A stretch of 64,000 nucleotides of DNA from Melitaea cinxia. Its lineage: Eukaryota > Arthropoda > Insecta > Lepidoptera > Nymphalidae. Made by a program: the position numbers and the translations under genes. The DNA is taken from contig NC_059395.1 in assembly GCF_905220565.1 (NCBI RefSeq), positions 13,991,289 through 14,055,288 on the forward strand, written 5' to 3'. The notes under the pieces are model-generated. The model was not told where the DNA came from and searched no databases. It saw only the letters and a program-made list of their open reading frames with translations. Below, piece after piece: positions 23,503 through 34,999 of this stretch (position 1 is the first letter of the stretch; each line of letters starts with the position of its first letter).

Positions 23503-23785
23503 GGTCGGCAAACATGCGTACGGCCTCACTCCCCTGATTGTAAGCGATTGCCGTGGTTTATAGGCGTCTTCAACACCAGAAGCATCGCAAGAGCGTTGCG
23601 GACCCTTACTCCCAACTCACTCCTCCATCCCGGAGCTTTGGTCACCTTACTGACCACAGGAATACAGCACTGCTTGAAAGCAGGATTATTTAGCTGTGAT
23701 CTTCTGTAAGGTCGAGGTACTTCCTCAGTAGGGCTGCTCCAAATCGTAAGCAGGATATTTCCTGCTGTGCCCTATTTCAGCTTTT
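23503..23785 (-). mobile_element. Poly-A retroposon, family T
   Basis: It begins 'tttttttaaatacaactagg' on the plus strand, then 'gtaagcgattgccgtggttt', 'gcatcgcaagagcg' and 'tttagctgtgatcttctgta'. It ends near 'ctgtgccctatttcag'. It shares its layout with 19570 and 53052. Confidence 0.65.
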
Positions 23786-24288
23786 ACGTTTTTTACTTTT
23801 TATTAGTTTATGTGTTATTACGTTTTAAAAACTTCAACACGTTTTATTAATTATATTAAATAAAATTTAATACAATACAAAAAAGAACAACAATTCTGTA
23901 CAAACTTAATACCGTAGATATGTCGAGATTCCGACACATTCTGACGTCAGGCAAAATCGCATCCCGAGTAATCCTATTACACGTAGGTATTCACACGGTG
24001 GGGATATAAAATAAGGGATGTATCCAATCCTACAAACTGAGGGTAATCTAAAAATAGAGCCGTTTAGTCAGGTATTGATTTATTAGATCTATATAAATAA
24101 AATTACGTATATCACAAATAAATCATACTGAGTGTTACTTTAAAAGTTTGGCACCATAAATAGCTAAGTAGGCGAAAAAGGTGGAAACGCGTGGCAGCGC
24201 TGAGAGGCTTTTCATTTTAAGCACTTGGTATGTAATGTGATAATTTTTCGTGATAACTTTTTCACACCTTCATATGTAATATATGACT
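23786..24288. other. No feature recognised
   Basis: AT-rich sequence. Confidence 0.6.
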
Positions 24289-24344
24289 AGCCCGTTGGCG
24301 CAGTGTGTAGTGCTCTGCTTTCAGCTCCTCGAGTTGTATTTTGC

Positions 24345-24379
<35 letters not shown>

Positions 24380-24475
24380 GCTATAGCAGTCGGCTGGTAC
24401 CCGACATTATACACAAGCATTATTGGCATTACTTAGGAACAGACGACCGAGTGTGAATGTTATAAGAAATTTCAT
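24289..24475 (+). mobile_element. tRNA-derived SINE, family B
   Basis: The head 'ctagcccgttggcgcagtgt' carries a polymerase III A box (tggcgcagtgtg). The B box is decayed. An (AT)n microsatellite at 24347-24376 interrupts the body, and the 3' end 'aacagacgaccgagtgtgaa' matches 13745-13790. It resembles the Bm1/Metulj class of lepidopteran SINEs. Confidence 0.7.
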
Positions 24476-24742
24476 ATATTTTTACTTGTTGGCAAACTAT
24501 CACGCAGGTCGACGGGAGACAGCGAGAAATGACAATTACATTTCTCGCACATTTAATGTCTTTCTCATTTCGTCTGTGTAATATCTTAAATTAGCTTTCT
24601 TTACGGGTAGTCTTCAACGGATCGTAGTGCAAGGTCAACTCAATTTAAGAAATCTTTAAAGATTGTAATTTATTACTACTATTATTATACGATTTATCTA
24701 AAAAAACAATCGAATGATATCAACGCCAAACTATTATAATAC

Positions 24743-24836
24743 AGTGTAACATACGTGTATAGCTAAATTTATTTTCGTAAGGAATCTTTAGTGTAACATA
24801 CGTGTATAGCTAAATTTATTTTCGTAAGGAATCTTT
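24743..24836. repeat. Perfect 47-bp tandem duplication
   Basis: Positions 24743-24789 are repeated without change at 24790-24836 (start 'agtgtaacatacgtgtatag'). This is a recent duplication or assembly effect. Confidence 0.95.
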
Positions 24837-27800
24837 AAAATAATTAATTAATAAAAATGAAGACATGAAGTGAACTTCTGGAGGATTTAGTTCCGTCATT
24901 GTAACAAGCTGTAATAAAAAAAATATTTTCTTTAATATTCGAAATATTTCCTTCATTTATTGTATTTTTTTAACATTCAAATACCAATATTTGATCGACA
25001 CTGAAATGTGCAACTAATATTTCGTAGTATTGTGTTAAATGAAATCGTATTAAAGCTGAAACGCTACAGTGCGGCCCACCCTTCAATAAATTACTTCTGT
25101 TTGACTGAACGAATACAAAAAGACGCCGTTCAATAATAAATAAAGCACGTATTAGATATGAGTTTCGAATCCTTTGTTAAAGCGCTTGACAATCCATAAA
25201 CCCTTTTATAAAGCTTTTAAACTGGAAATATTAACTTAGTGACGGTTCCTTTAAGGTTAATAACGATTATTATGAACGGACGAACCAAAATTACATTTTT
25301 ATTCAGAAAGTGTACGTTTTAAAAACATGTCCGTAGAATCCAAATATAATACTTATAATATTATTTGCTTACAGTAAATTTTGTTAAAAAATAAAGAGTA
25401 CATCCATACGTATATAGAATAGAATATAAAAGCATAGAATAAGAATTATAATTATATGTTATAAAAAGTTCTCTGGTTTTAACATTTGATACAGAATTTT
25501 TAAATTTAACTGATGTACGAGATACGACAAAAATGGATAATTAACAGATGAATGAATAATTAGAAAACTTCTTGTAATCACTTTGTAGCATTTAGAACAA
25601 ATAGTACCTATTATAAACTTGCTAACTACAGTTTTTTCCAAAAGAATTAAGCGCAGGCTTTCTTTATAATTATGTTAATTAAGAAGCTATATCACTTAAT
25701 TACTTCTTCGCGTTAGATAATAATGTGAGTGAAATAAGACATTATCGATGTTAAGTATGGTACCTACTTGTGTATGAATTGTTGAAAACTTAACCTGAAG
25801 CTTTTTTTATTTTCGATTTGAGTTATTAATACATAACAATCGTTTTATTTTATTTGCAATAAAACTTACAAACAAAAAACTAAAAATAACCAATTTCAAG
25901 AGTCCTCTCGCAACAGTCTGCTTAAAATACATAAGTATGTATTCAATATCAAAGTTATACTATGATATTTTTTTCGATTTCTAACAAGATTGCTGGACTT
26001 TAAAGATAAATTAGGGGAGAGGGTGTTCATAATGAAATATTCTTTAATTTCATTTTATTTTAATTCAATAATCAGACCGGTGCAAAATGCTAGTATCGAT
26101 CGATATACCTGTTTATACCTGGTTATAGGGGGGCCAATGCAACCTTACTTTATATGTACCTATAGTTAAAACTGTATAAGGTAAACACTTGTAGTTTTCA
26201 AAGAATATGTATTCAAAGAATATTTTTTAGGTTCGTTTTATTAAATGTATTAATAATAATACTTCACAACGACAAAATGGCACTGAACCATTTGTTTCGC
26301 TCGATTCAACCTTAGTTGTTTTTACTTTACTAGAAGTAATTTAAAAATACGAATAATATTTTCGCTATTGTAATGTTAGCGCAAATCGCTTTTGTTTGAA
26401 ACTAGACGACAAAACTACTAACATTTATAAAATAACAGCCGCTATACGAAAACGATTTTGAATACGAAAAATGTTTGTTCCAAATGTCACGTTTTCTCGA
26501 AATGATATTGGGAATCGAATATTTCAGTTTTTAAAGTTGAGTTTTCGATATAAAATTTACGGGAAAATATCACCGAATATATTCAAAAATTGTATGAGTT
26601 CTACTACAATTTTGATTTGAACAGTCACAAGCATTCATGCCTTGAAGTAGTAGTAAACATAGTACGGTAATAGCGAAAAATACTGAATATACATACTAAT
26701 TTTTCTATACTAATTTATTTAATAATTTTATATGTATTTGTTTTTTTCATTATAATGGTCTGTTCTGCATATCTTTACTTAACTTTGATTTCGTTTAATA
26801 ACGTCGGATGTTCATAATAGACTTTTAATTAACTAGATATCGTTTCTATAAAAATATTGTGCCATGTACTATCTCTAAATAAAAAAAAGAAAGAAATGTA
26901 TAGGTAAGACTTACTATCATAATTTTAACATCGTCAATATTAATATTTATTGCCAATTTCTTAAATCAGCTTATAAGGTATTAATATATTTGGTACTAAT
27001 ATACCTATAAAATAAAATTTTGAATTAAGCATGCGTCGCGTGATACCGTCCAATATAATATGCTGGCGACAAGCCTTCTGCGAGCGGCTTTGTTAAGACC
27101 GTAACGTGACGTTTACGATTATGTAAGCCAATGAGAATTTATTACGCATTCTATTGTATTGAGGTCAAAAGTTTTATTCTAATAATAATTTTAACCTTTT
27201 CTGTTATGTGTTTACGTTTTTAAAAAGAACAAATACTAACTTGCGTGTAATAAATAGTAAATATGGCGTAAAGTAATGAATAGATTTTTTTGTATATTCT
27301 TAAACGAATTTTCAAAGCTTAAGTAAAAAAAAAAATACTACATAATAAATAAATACCATGATTTGAGTTAAAAATAAACACCGCTTAGGCATATGCTGCG
27401 AAATGTCGGTGACCCACCCACTACCGCAGGTTTTACGCGAGACTTGTTTGAGGGATTACATAATTAGCCAAGGAGAGGCATTTACTACGCCGTAATTATA
27501 AAACGAACGAGGTCAATGATCTTTCAATCATACTCCGGTATTGCATAAAGTACTCAATACACAAAATATTATTTTTAATTAATTCAAACTTGAAAACATA
27601 TTACGAGTATAGTTCAACACAAATCATTAGTAGGTTGTTGAGAATGCAAGTTTTATTTTTGTACTTTGTAAAATAACAATAAAATTTAGGTTGAATAACT
27701 GTTTCAAATATTAAAAGATTAATAATTTAAGCAGTTTACATTTCATTATTATTTAATATGTAGGTACCTATATTTCAAAATAATATTGACCTATACGAAT

Positions 27801-28361
27801 TAATTTCATTATTACATAACCTTAATAACATTGAGTAATTTTGCAATTTACTTTTATTGTAATCACTTATTGTATTATTTTGTATAAATTTAATTAGCCT
27901 TCAAAGATGTACGTCGTAGTTTATCTAATAATTGTTGTTAATTTTACGGTTTGTAGTTATTACTTAATAAAAACAAGCATATGGGCTGAGTTAGCTATGA
28001 AATTAGATATTATGATACAAGAAATATACTTCGTAATTGATACAATACACTTTGGAAATCGTTCTGTCGAAAAGCCCCGGTGTACACCAAAGGTTAAGTA
28101 GAACAAGGAACGAAGTTCAAGATATGTGGGTTTCATTATTCCATTGTGCCGTAAATCTAATTTAATTCGGTTTAATCTGCTCGTGTGGATCGAGATCTTA
28201 GATAAATTGACTTAAGGGTGTTGCCAAACTGCTCCCAGTATTGTACAAGTAGCTAATAGTGTTGAAGGATTGATTTCCAATATAAATCAATTTACTTAGG
28301 AACAATCAAATAACACAATATATATTTTGTTAACGCTATTTACTTTATATTTTATACTTAC
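24837..28361. other. No feature recognised; would be intronic if the exon at 28362 is real
   Basis: About 3.5 kb of AT-rich unique sequence without repeats I recognise. If the minus-strand gene starting at 28608 is genuine, this lies in its first coding intron. I could not find the next exon here or further left. Confidence 0.45.
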
Positions 28362-28695
28362 TTTTGGAAGCCCACAGCTGCCCCTGATTTAATGCTGTGA
28401 TGTACTGCCTCAAATCATTTTCGCAAGTCTCCGGTAGTGAATGATTCGCGTTGAGTAAATTAATCCAATCGTGGTGATCCAGTAGGCCCTTCATCCATGC
28501 CATACGAGAACTATTATCCATGGAGCCAGCCTCAGTGGAGTTCACTTCCCCACTAACAACACTCATAAACACAAACAGAGTCACGAAAAACATGTTTGGA
28601 ATATACATCTTGCACTATATCAATGATGCATTGATATTTGTTCCATTAAAGTACAAGCCGTGAAGGCTGCTACGATTTCACACACATTGCACTCC
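28362..28695 (-). CDS. First coding exon of an NRF-domain (nose-resistant-to-fluoxetine-like) protein, partial
   Basis: The open frame starts at ATG 28606-28608 and encodes an N-terminal signal peptide (MYIPNMFFVTLFVFMSVVSG, residues 1-20), then a short linker and the start of what looks like an NRF domain: a Cys followed by a DLRQYI helix and an ALNQGQLWASK segment at about residues 62-83. NRF proteins are multi-pass acyltransferase-3-like membrane proteins whose NRF domain is lumenal or extracellular. A consensus donor (A|GTAAGT) ends the exon at 28362 in phase 1. A polypyrimidine acceptor (ttttattgtttcag) at about 28696 gives a 5' UTR part of this exon, 28609-28695. The remaining exons, including the membrane domain, are not seen. 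The splice sites and signal peptide are visible; the family call is motif memory. Confidence 0.6.
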
Positions 28696-28812
28696 TGAAA
28701 CAATAAAAAAATACGAATTAACAAAGTGATACATTATTTTATACTTTACTCACTAAACTCATTCATCTCATTTTCTTGTTATAGTTTCAAATAAATTTCA
28801 TTTAGAGATAAT

Positions 28813-29181
28813 CATCATCATCATCATCATCATCATTACAGCCTATACAGTCCACTGCTGGACATAGGCCTCCACAAGTTTACGCCAAAAATAACGTACT
28901 GTGTGGCTACGGTACTAAAGAATATAGCCACCCCCTCTCTTCCCGTGGGTGTCGTAAAAGGTGACTAAGGGATAACACAGTTCCGCTATCACCTTGGAGC
29001 TTGAAAGGCCGACCGGTGGCGGGATAGCCATCCAACTGCTGGCTTTGAAATACACAGGCCGAAGACGGGCAGCAGCGTCTTCGGTGCGACAAAGCCAGCC
29101 CTGCGGTCACCAACCCGCCTGCCCAGCGTGGTGACTATGGGCAAAACACATGAGTTCACGTTATTTTTGGCGTAAACTTAC
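28813..29181. mobile_element. RTE-derived retroposon with inverted 5' part (twin-priming structure)
   Basis: The 3' end with its (ATC)n tail lies at 28813-28900 in minus orientation, while the 5' segment lies at 28901-29181 in plus orientation. The piece 'cgttatttttggcgtaaact' occurs in both halves at the junctions. A 7-bp TSD AGATAAT (28806-28812 and 29182-29188) encloses the whole, so it is one insertion event. The minus-strand open frame inside it is not a gene. Confidence 0.8.
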
Positions 29182-29480
29182 AGATAATAGAATTGAAAAA
29201 TGTTTTCACATAAAATGTTTTTAATTCTGTGTACTCAATGACAATTCATCAAAAATTATAACTACTATTTCAGAATAGTAATAAATTTATTTGGTCACGT
29301 TTACTTTTCTAATATATATTTTCAAGTTGCATTTCATGTTTAGGTAGATATAGGCAGCTGAAAATAACAACAAAACTGTACAAAATCGAATCTAGCCAAT
29401 TATCTCTTTCAATATCTCGGACATATAATAATTATGGCCGTTCTATAGAATAATATTTTTCTAACACATTTGTTTGAAAG

Positions 29481-29816
29481 CGAGCTGTGCCCGCGACTTC
29501 GTCCGCGTTTAATTCAACAAAATAGTTATTGTTCAGTTCGCAGAGTTATAAAATAATAATAATAATAATAAAAACAAAACTTAAAGTAGCCTAAGTTATG
29601 CCTTAATACATCAGCTATCTGCCAATGAAAGTCCTGACAAAATCGGTCCAACCGTTTCAGAGATTAGCCGGAACAAACAGACAGACAAAAATTATTAAAA
29701 ATTTAAATTTTATTATATGTACCGTGTATACATACTTACGAATTTAGTAAAAAGCGGTCATTTTAATATAACAAACTGACACTCCAATTTTATTTATTTG
29801 TATAGATTTATTGATT
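29481..29816 (-). mobile_element. Non-autonomous Helitron
   Basis: The CTAG terminus has mutated to CGAG (29481-29484). The shared body (gtgcccgcgacttcgtccgc, gccggaacaaacagacag) and the 5' end 'ttgtataga' at 29816 are intact. Confidence 0.7.
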
Positions 29817-30661
29817 GCGTCACAAAACACTTTTCATATTTATAATTATCATAATATGATGTCTGAAAGCCGATTTTCTTGACGTAGGTGCTTCTTCGGA
29901 ATTTTTACGTGTGCTTCAAACTGGCTTTAAAGATTTAAAATTCATTTCACCGATGCTTCCATAATTTCTAGATGATTACTAATCTTGAGAATCATCTTTA
30001 ATATTTAATTTCACAAAAAAATTATTTAGATTTCTAAAGCAAACTTTAATTTTCATAAAAATAGAGTCAACATATATACATACATATCATCAAAATGGAT
30101 ATCTAACGTAACAAAGAAGAGTTTTAGGTCAAAAACGTTATAAATTAACTTACTTTCAAGTTAGTTGCTATTTTACCTAACTAGCAAAGATTATCGGGTA
30201 CTATTATATCTATATATGACTTAGAAAAGTATGTTGGTAACGCTATATTAGTAAAATAACACAATTTTTATATGCATGTAAAATTCTAAACGGTACATAG
30301 GTAAACAGTTTCCTTCTCGATAATTCCAGTTCACAAGGCGTCGATAAATACAAAGCAACACAAAGAAACTTCGTTGGCAATAGCATTTTTCTGTAAGAGT
30401 TAAAAAGTTTTCCAGCCTAGAGGAAGTCTTTCGTTGTGCTCCTAACCTATTGTTGCCTGTTTTAGTTAGTAATGAATCTGACCAGTAAAGTATTAATAAA
30501 TGAGTGAAAACTTTTATTGCTGTTATAAACGATTCAATAGAATGGACTTTTAAAAGTCTCGTTTAAATCACTACCATACTTTATTTTTATTATAGAACAT
30601 TATAAATTAACCTAACTCTACTATTTACTTACTAGAAGAAATTCTTTTCATATAAATAAAA
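29817..30661. other. No feature recognised
   Basis: AT-rich sequence. Confidence 0.6.
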
Positions 30662-31380
30662 CTAGCGACCTGCTCCGGCTTCGCACGGGTATAAAATATA
30701 ATTATAACCTATGTCATTCACTGAAAAAATGATTAAAATCGATCCAGTGGTTTTGATTTATTCATTTACTGCCGTGGTACGCGTTAACTTTAGAGTAAAA
30801 GCCGGCCGGAACCGCCGCAAACGCTACGTACCGCCGCAATTTTTAAATCTGTAATATTTTTGAAAATATTCATTTAAATCATATGCTGTAAAAGGCCATA
30901 TAGATCTATATTAAATCAAAAATGTATTTAAGGTATTTAATTAGATAAGGATTAATGCTGTGTTTGTTAAAATCACTTTGAAAATTAGCCATTATTTGTC
31001 GTAAAAAGTAAATGACAAAAAAATGTTATTGTGGGATATCCATAAAAGATAGACATATACCATAGTGGAGTTTTCTGTAGACCTTTTCAATGTGTGCAAT
31101 ACTTAGTACATTATTTTGATAAATCTCGTAGGATTCAGGCTGCGTATGCAATGTAAGCTGAAATAATGTAATTATTTACGACATCACATTAGAAACCTCA
31201 AAAATAACAGTATTTCTTCACTATTTAATGGATGTTATTATACATATAAACCTTTCTCTTCAATCATTCTATCTATTAAAAAAACCGCATCAAAATCCGT
31301 TGCGTAGTTTTAAAGATTTAAAAGCATACATATAGGAATATAGGGACAGAGAAAGCGACTTTGTTTTAAACTATGTAGTG
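30662..31380 (-). mobile_element. Helitron-like repeat, 'ctagcgacc' family
   Basis: It begins CTAGCGACCTGCTCCGGCTT on the plus strand, which is a Helitron 3' end on the minus strand. Its far end contains 'accgcatcaaaatccgttgc' and 'agggacagagaaagcgactt', typical of this lepidopteran repeat. The 5' terminus near 31380 is not sharply defined. Confidence 0.55.
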
Positions 31381-31784
31381 ATGATTAAATGATCCTCAGA
31401 TTAGCATTCTGATTCATTTGTAAGTTATTCGTCTGGATAATGACTGGATATAAACGTGCAATTTTTGCTTATCCTACGGTTATACATTCATTTTTTGATA
31501 TCAAAAGTATATAAATCTATTCAATATATATACATATATGTATTTCATGTTATGTCTGTATCAATCATTGTGAGAGTATAATATTAGGTACTGTATGGTA
31601 ATTATGTACATTCAGTCAACCTCCAAATACAACCCGCATTAGACCAAATTTGTATATAAAACGAAAATCTTCAGGAATCTTCCGAAAATCGAAAATGGAT
31701 CTTTATTCAGCACTTATACTATTTATACAAGTAATCAATACATATAATAATAATGTAACGGATCGCTGTCTGTACATTTAAGAT

Positions 31785-32074
31785 ATATTTAAAAAAATAT
31801 TACTGGGACCTTTATCAACGCAAATAGCACCCAAAACATTGATTGTCAGAATTATTGTCTGTTCGTCTGTGCATTTATGCACGGTAATCTCAGAAATGGC
31901 TTATCCGATTTAGATGTGATTTTTACTAATATATTGCGGCAAGCTCAGCTTAACATTTAATGTTTGTTTAATGTCAATCGGTTCATAAATAAAAAAAAGT
32001 TATGCTAATTTAAAGAATCACGTTGAATATGTAAATTCACTACTCCACGCGGACGAAGTCGCGAGCACAGCTAG
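31785..32074 (+). mobile_element. Helitron 3' part
   Basis: Body phrases 'ctcagaaatggcttatccga' and 'gtcaatcggttcataaataa' lead to the terminal hairpin 'gcggacgaagtcgcg' and CTAG at 32071-32074. The 5' end is not identifiable. Confidence 0.65.
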
Positions 32075-32860
32075 TTGCAAATAAATTGCCGTGTGGTATC
32101 CGGCGTTAGAATGGAATCGGAGCCATTTGTGATTTTCTGCAAGAACCAAATCAGTTGATTAGTTATTATTGTTCTATGGTCGATCATTAGTCCCTAAACA
32201 AGCTACTAAAAGGCGCTACCAAAGCTATAAGCAGCAAACAATAGTTTTAACGGAATGTGAGGAGACGCGCATGCAGTTTTGAATTTTCCTAATTTTATTA
32301 TTTGGTCACAGGTGACTATGTGTATTAAATGTTTTACGAAAATTCAAAATCAAAATCAAAATCAAAAACAGCTTTATTCAAATAGGCTCCAAGAGCACTT
32401 TTGAATTGTCATTTTACAAATTAAAACTTTAAAAATAAATTATTACATTTGTACAAGTAAAGCTACCACCGATTTGGAATGTAGATTCTGCAGAGAAGAA
32501 TCAGCAAGAAACTCCGCAGTTACTCTTTTGAAAAATAATATATAAACTGTGTTTTAGCACAAAATTAGTAACATGTTGCATGAAATACAGCGTCACTAAT
32601 AGTGTTGCCCAAATGCAAGAACAAGACGAGACTTAGCCAGTCTTGGTCTTGGTCTTGCGCCAATACACCAGCCGGCCTAGCATGCATACAACGAGATATC
32701 TCTTAACGAGAGAGAGAGATAATGTCTACATCGAGTATTTTCTCGATTACCCTAACATGCGCACTACGAGAGACAAAATTCTCTTCCGAAGACTTCGCCT
32801 TGTCAAGTAGAGAAACATTATCAACCATAATCACAACTGAATATCATTCTTATTTCTTAT

Positions 32861-33609
32861 AATAATAATAATAATAATAATTTATTTCAGACGTAGTCCA
32901 TATTTTTGTTAGTTACATTTTTTTTTTCCTTAACTATGTTAGTTTCAATAATTGTGACAAAACAAATTATACTAAATCAAAAATTCAATTAAACAACACT
33001 AAAATTAAAATCATCATCAATTAACTAAAATTCAATTAATACCGAAATTTAAATCATCACCGAATTCAATACCAAAATTCAATCAATATTATACAATATT
33101 TAAAATTAAAAACTAAAACAAATGCTAAAATTCAACCAAAATTACAATATTTAACATTAAAAACATAATCAATACTAAAATTCTATCTAAAATGCAATTA
33201 AAATCAAAAACCAAACAAAAATTAATATTAAAATTCAATGAAAATTAAAACTAAAAATCGAAATTCAATCAATACTAAATTTAAATAACAATTTCAACTA
33301 AATTAAAAAGTAAAATTCAATCAATTAAAAGCTTAAAATAATGACTTACTCAATTTAATTCAAATAAAAATAAAAATATGTCAATATAATAAATTGTCTC
33401 AAATTATCACCGTATTGAATATAAATTCAAAATTAAAATCATAATCAAATATCAAAACTAAAATCACGACTACAATCAAAACTTAAATCAAAATTAAAAT
33501 TAAATAATAATAATAATAACAATTATAATTTATTTAAAATTTTCATGCATAAAAATTGTTAGTAACATTCTAAAACCTAAAAAAAAAAAAAAAACCTAAA
33601 AAACTAATG
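32861..33609 (-). other. 3' UTR of the two-ORF LINE
   Basis: Strongly AT-rich, with a degenerate repetition of 'aaattcaatcaa' units on the plus strand between about 32990 and 33490. It ends in a 'gtctgaaataaattattatt'-type terminus. Confidence 0.75.
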
Positions 33610-33908
33610 TTAGTACGACACAGTCACACAATTCGGTCTTTTGTGCAGTTGCACCCACCGATACATCAGTGGCGATTCCCAGCGGTCAACAAACACATTC
33701 AGCATTCCGCTGGAGGAGCCGCGGAGGCGGGCTAACATGGAGGCGCACCGTTTTCTCATAATGGCGTAAAAGTCATCTGTATGCGCCTCCGCAAACATGC
33801 CTGAGGCACTGCACTGCCGCGGCAGCCCCATCAGAATCCTGAATGCGTTATTATACTGGACCCGTAGATCGCTGTATGCCCGCTGTGTGTAGTCTGCCCA
33901 AAGACTGC
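33610..33908 (-). pseudogene. C-terminal part of LINE ORF2, separated by copy B
   Basis: This is the continuation of the ORF2 reading frame beyond the inserted TIR element. It encodes SLWADYTQRAYSDLRVQYNN followed by a GLPR...SASGMFAEA segment that aligns with the end of the reverse transcriptase fragment at 2384-3682, and it stops at TAA 33610-33612. With the insertion in place it cannot be translated as part of ORF2. Confidence 0.85.
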
Positions 33909-34168
33909 AGCCGGCCTAGCATGCATACAACGAGATATCTCTTGACGAGAGAGAGAGATAATGTCTACATCGAGTATTTTCTCGATTACCCTAACATGCG
34001 CACTACGAGAGACAAAATTCTCTTCCGAAGACTTCGCCTTGTCGAGTAGAGAAACATTATCAACCATAATCACAACTGAATATCATTCTTATTTCTTATG
34101 TCGTAAAGTTGAATTTACAAGGTTATTGACCAATTTCAAACGAGTGACACATGTTTTATTTAACAATG

Positions 34169-34226
34169 TTCTCGGCCTATTGGGTAAGATAAAAAGTGTA
34201 TATCTAATTTAAAAAATCTAATATGG
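34169..34226 (+). pseudogene. U2 snRNA-like 5' segment in copy B
   Basis: 'ttctcggcctattgggtaag' followed by 'ataaaaagtgtatatct' is a diverged version of the U2 snRNA 5' region (known start: AUCGCUUCUCGGCC...). The remainder of U2 is absent and the sequence passes straight into LINE-like 3' UTR. It is not a functional snRNA. Confidence 0.7.
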
Positions 34227-34565
34227 AAAATAAAACGGCGTAAGTAAATGAATTTAATTATATATGTAAAACAATATGCTCGTGTTGTGCTTTATATCTT
34301 GTCGCACATTAGATAATTGTAATTCTATCACGCATTGTTTTTTTTTTTTTTTTTTAATTTTTAAAATTTTTTGAATTTTTGAATATTTTTTTTTTTTTGA
34401 TTATTGATTTTACTTTTATTCTATCTAATTTCATTTTTAGTTATTGATTTTTTTAATATAATTTTGTTTTGTTTTTTATTCTGAATGTTGTCTTGTCTTG
34501 TTGTACTAACCCAATATGGACTTATACTTTGGTCTGAAATAAAGTATTATTATTATTATTATTTA
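34169..34565 (+). mobile_element. Chimeric retroposon: U2 head plus LINE 3' tail
   Basis: After the U2-like head comes T-rich sequence, then 'ccaatatggacttatacttt', 'ggtctgaaataaagtatt' and (ATT)n to 34563. This matches the 3' terminus of the two-ORF LINE lineage (minus strand of 32861-32920: 'atatggac...gtctgaaataaattatt'), in the same orientation as U2. It looks like a retroposed U2-LINE chimera or an snRNA-headed SINE that became part of the TIR element before that element duplicated (also present at 38836-40005). Confidence 0.65.
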
Positions 34566-34999
34566 GAATAAGAAGCAACAGGACGCAAATACGTTTTTTG
34601 TGTCATTATATGGCACACTTCACTCGACTTTTCGCATTTCCCGCTCTTCGTATACCGAAATTATATAATTATAATAGGGAAACGCCATGGTATACAAAAA
34701 ATAGGCACCCGGTTTTATTTATTTTTTATTTATCGTCTTTCTCGTCGATAATATTGAAGACGAGAAGTTTCTCTTCCTAAAACGACAAAATTCGACAAAA
34801 TTACGATGTCATGTTAGCTTCCGTAGAGATAAATATCACAGATCACTAAAATTTAATGATTATCTCTTCTTGACGTAACGAGAAGAGTATCGCGTGCACG
34901 CATGTTAGCTACTGTAGACATAGAGAGATAATACGAGAAAAGGGGTAGACAAAATTTTGTCGTGGCGCGCATGCTAGGCCTGCAGGTGTAAAATGACTG

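Larger units (their letters stand above)
33909..34983. mobile_element. TIR element carrying U2-like sequence, copy B (intact)
   Basis: About 1,075 bp, inserted in ORF2 of the LINE at the sequence encoding FYTC|SLW. The same end sequences as copy A are present (GGCCTAGCATGC core). Depending on where the ends are drawn, the flanks show TGCAG/CTGCA as a 5-bp TSD or a precise join without TSD. It serves as the empty-site control for both insertions in copy A. It encodes no transposase; open frames inside it are not convincing. Confidence 0.85.

Noticed and set aside
24347..24376. (AT)n run considered as an origin or regulatory element
   Set aside because: A simple microsatellite inside a SINE.
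33831..34212. ORFs on both strands inside copy B
   Set aside because: They cross the TIR end and non-coding sequence, have no domain, and differ between copies A and B.
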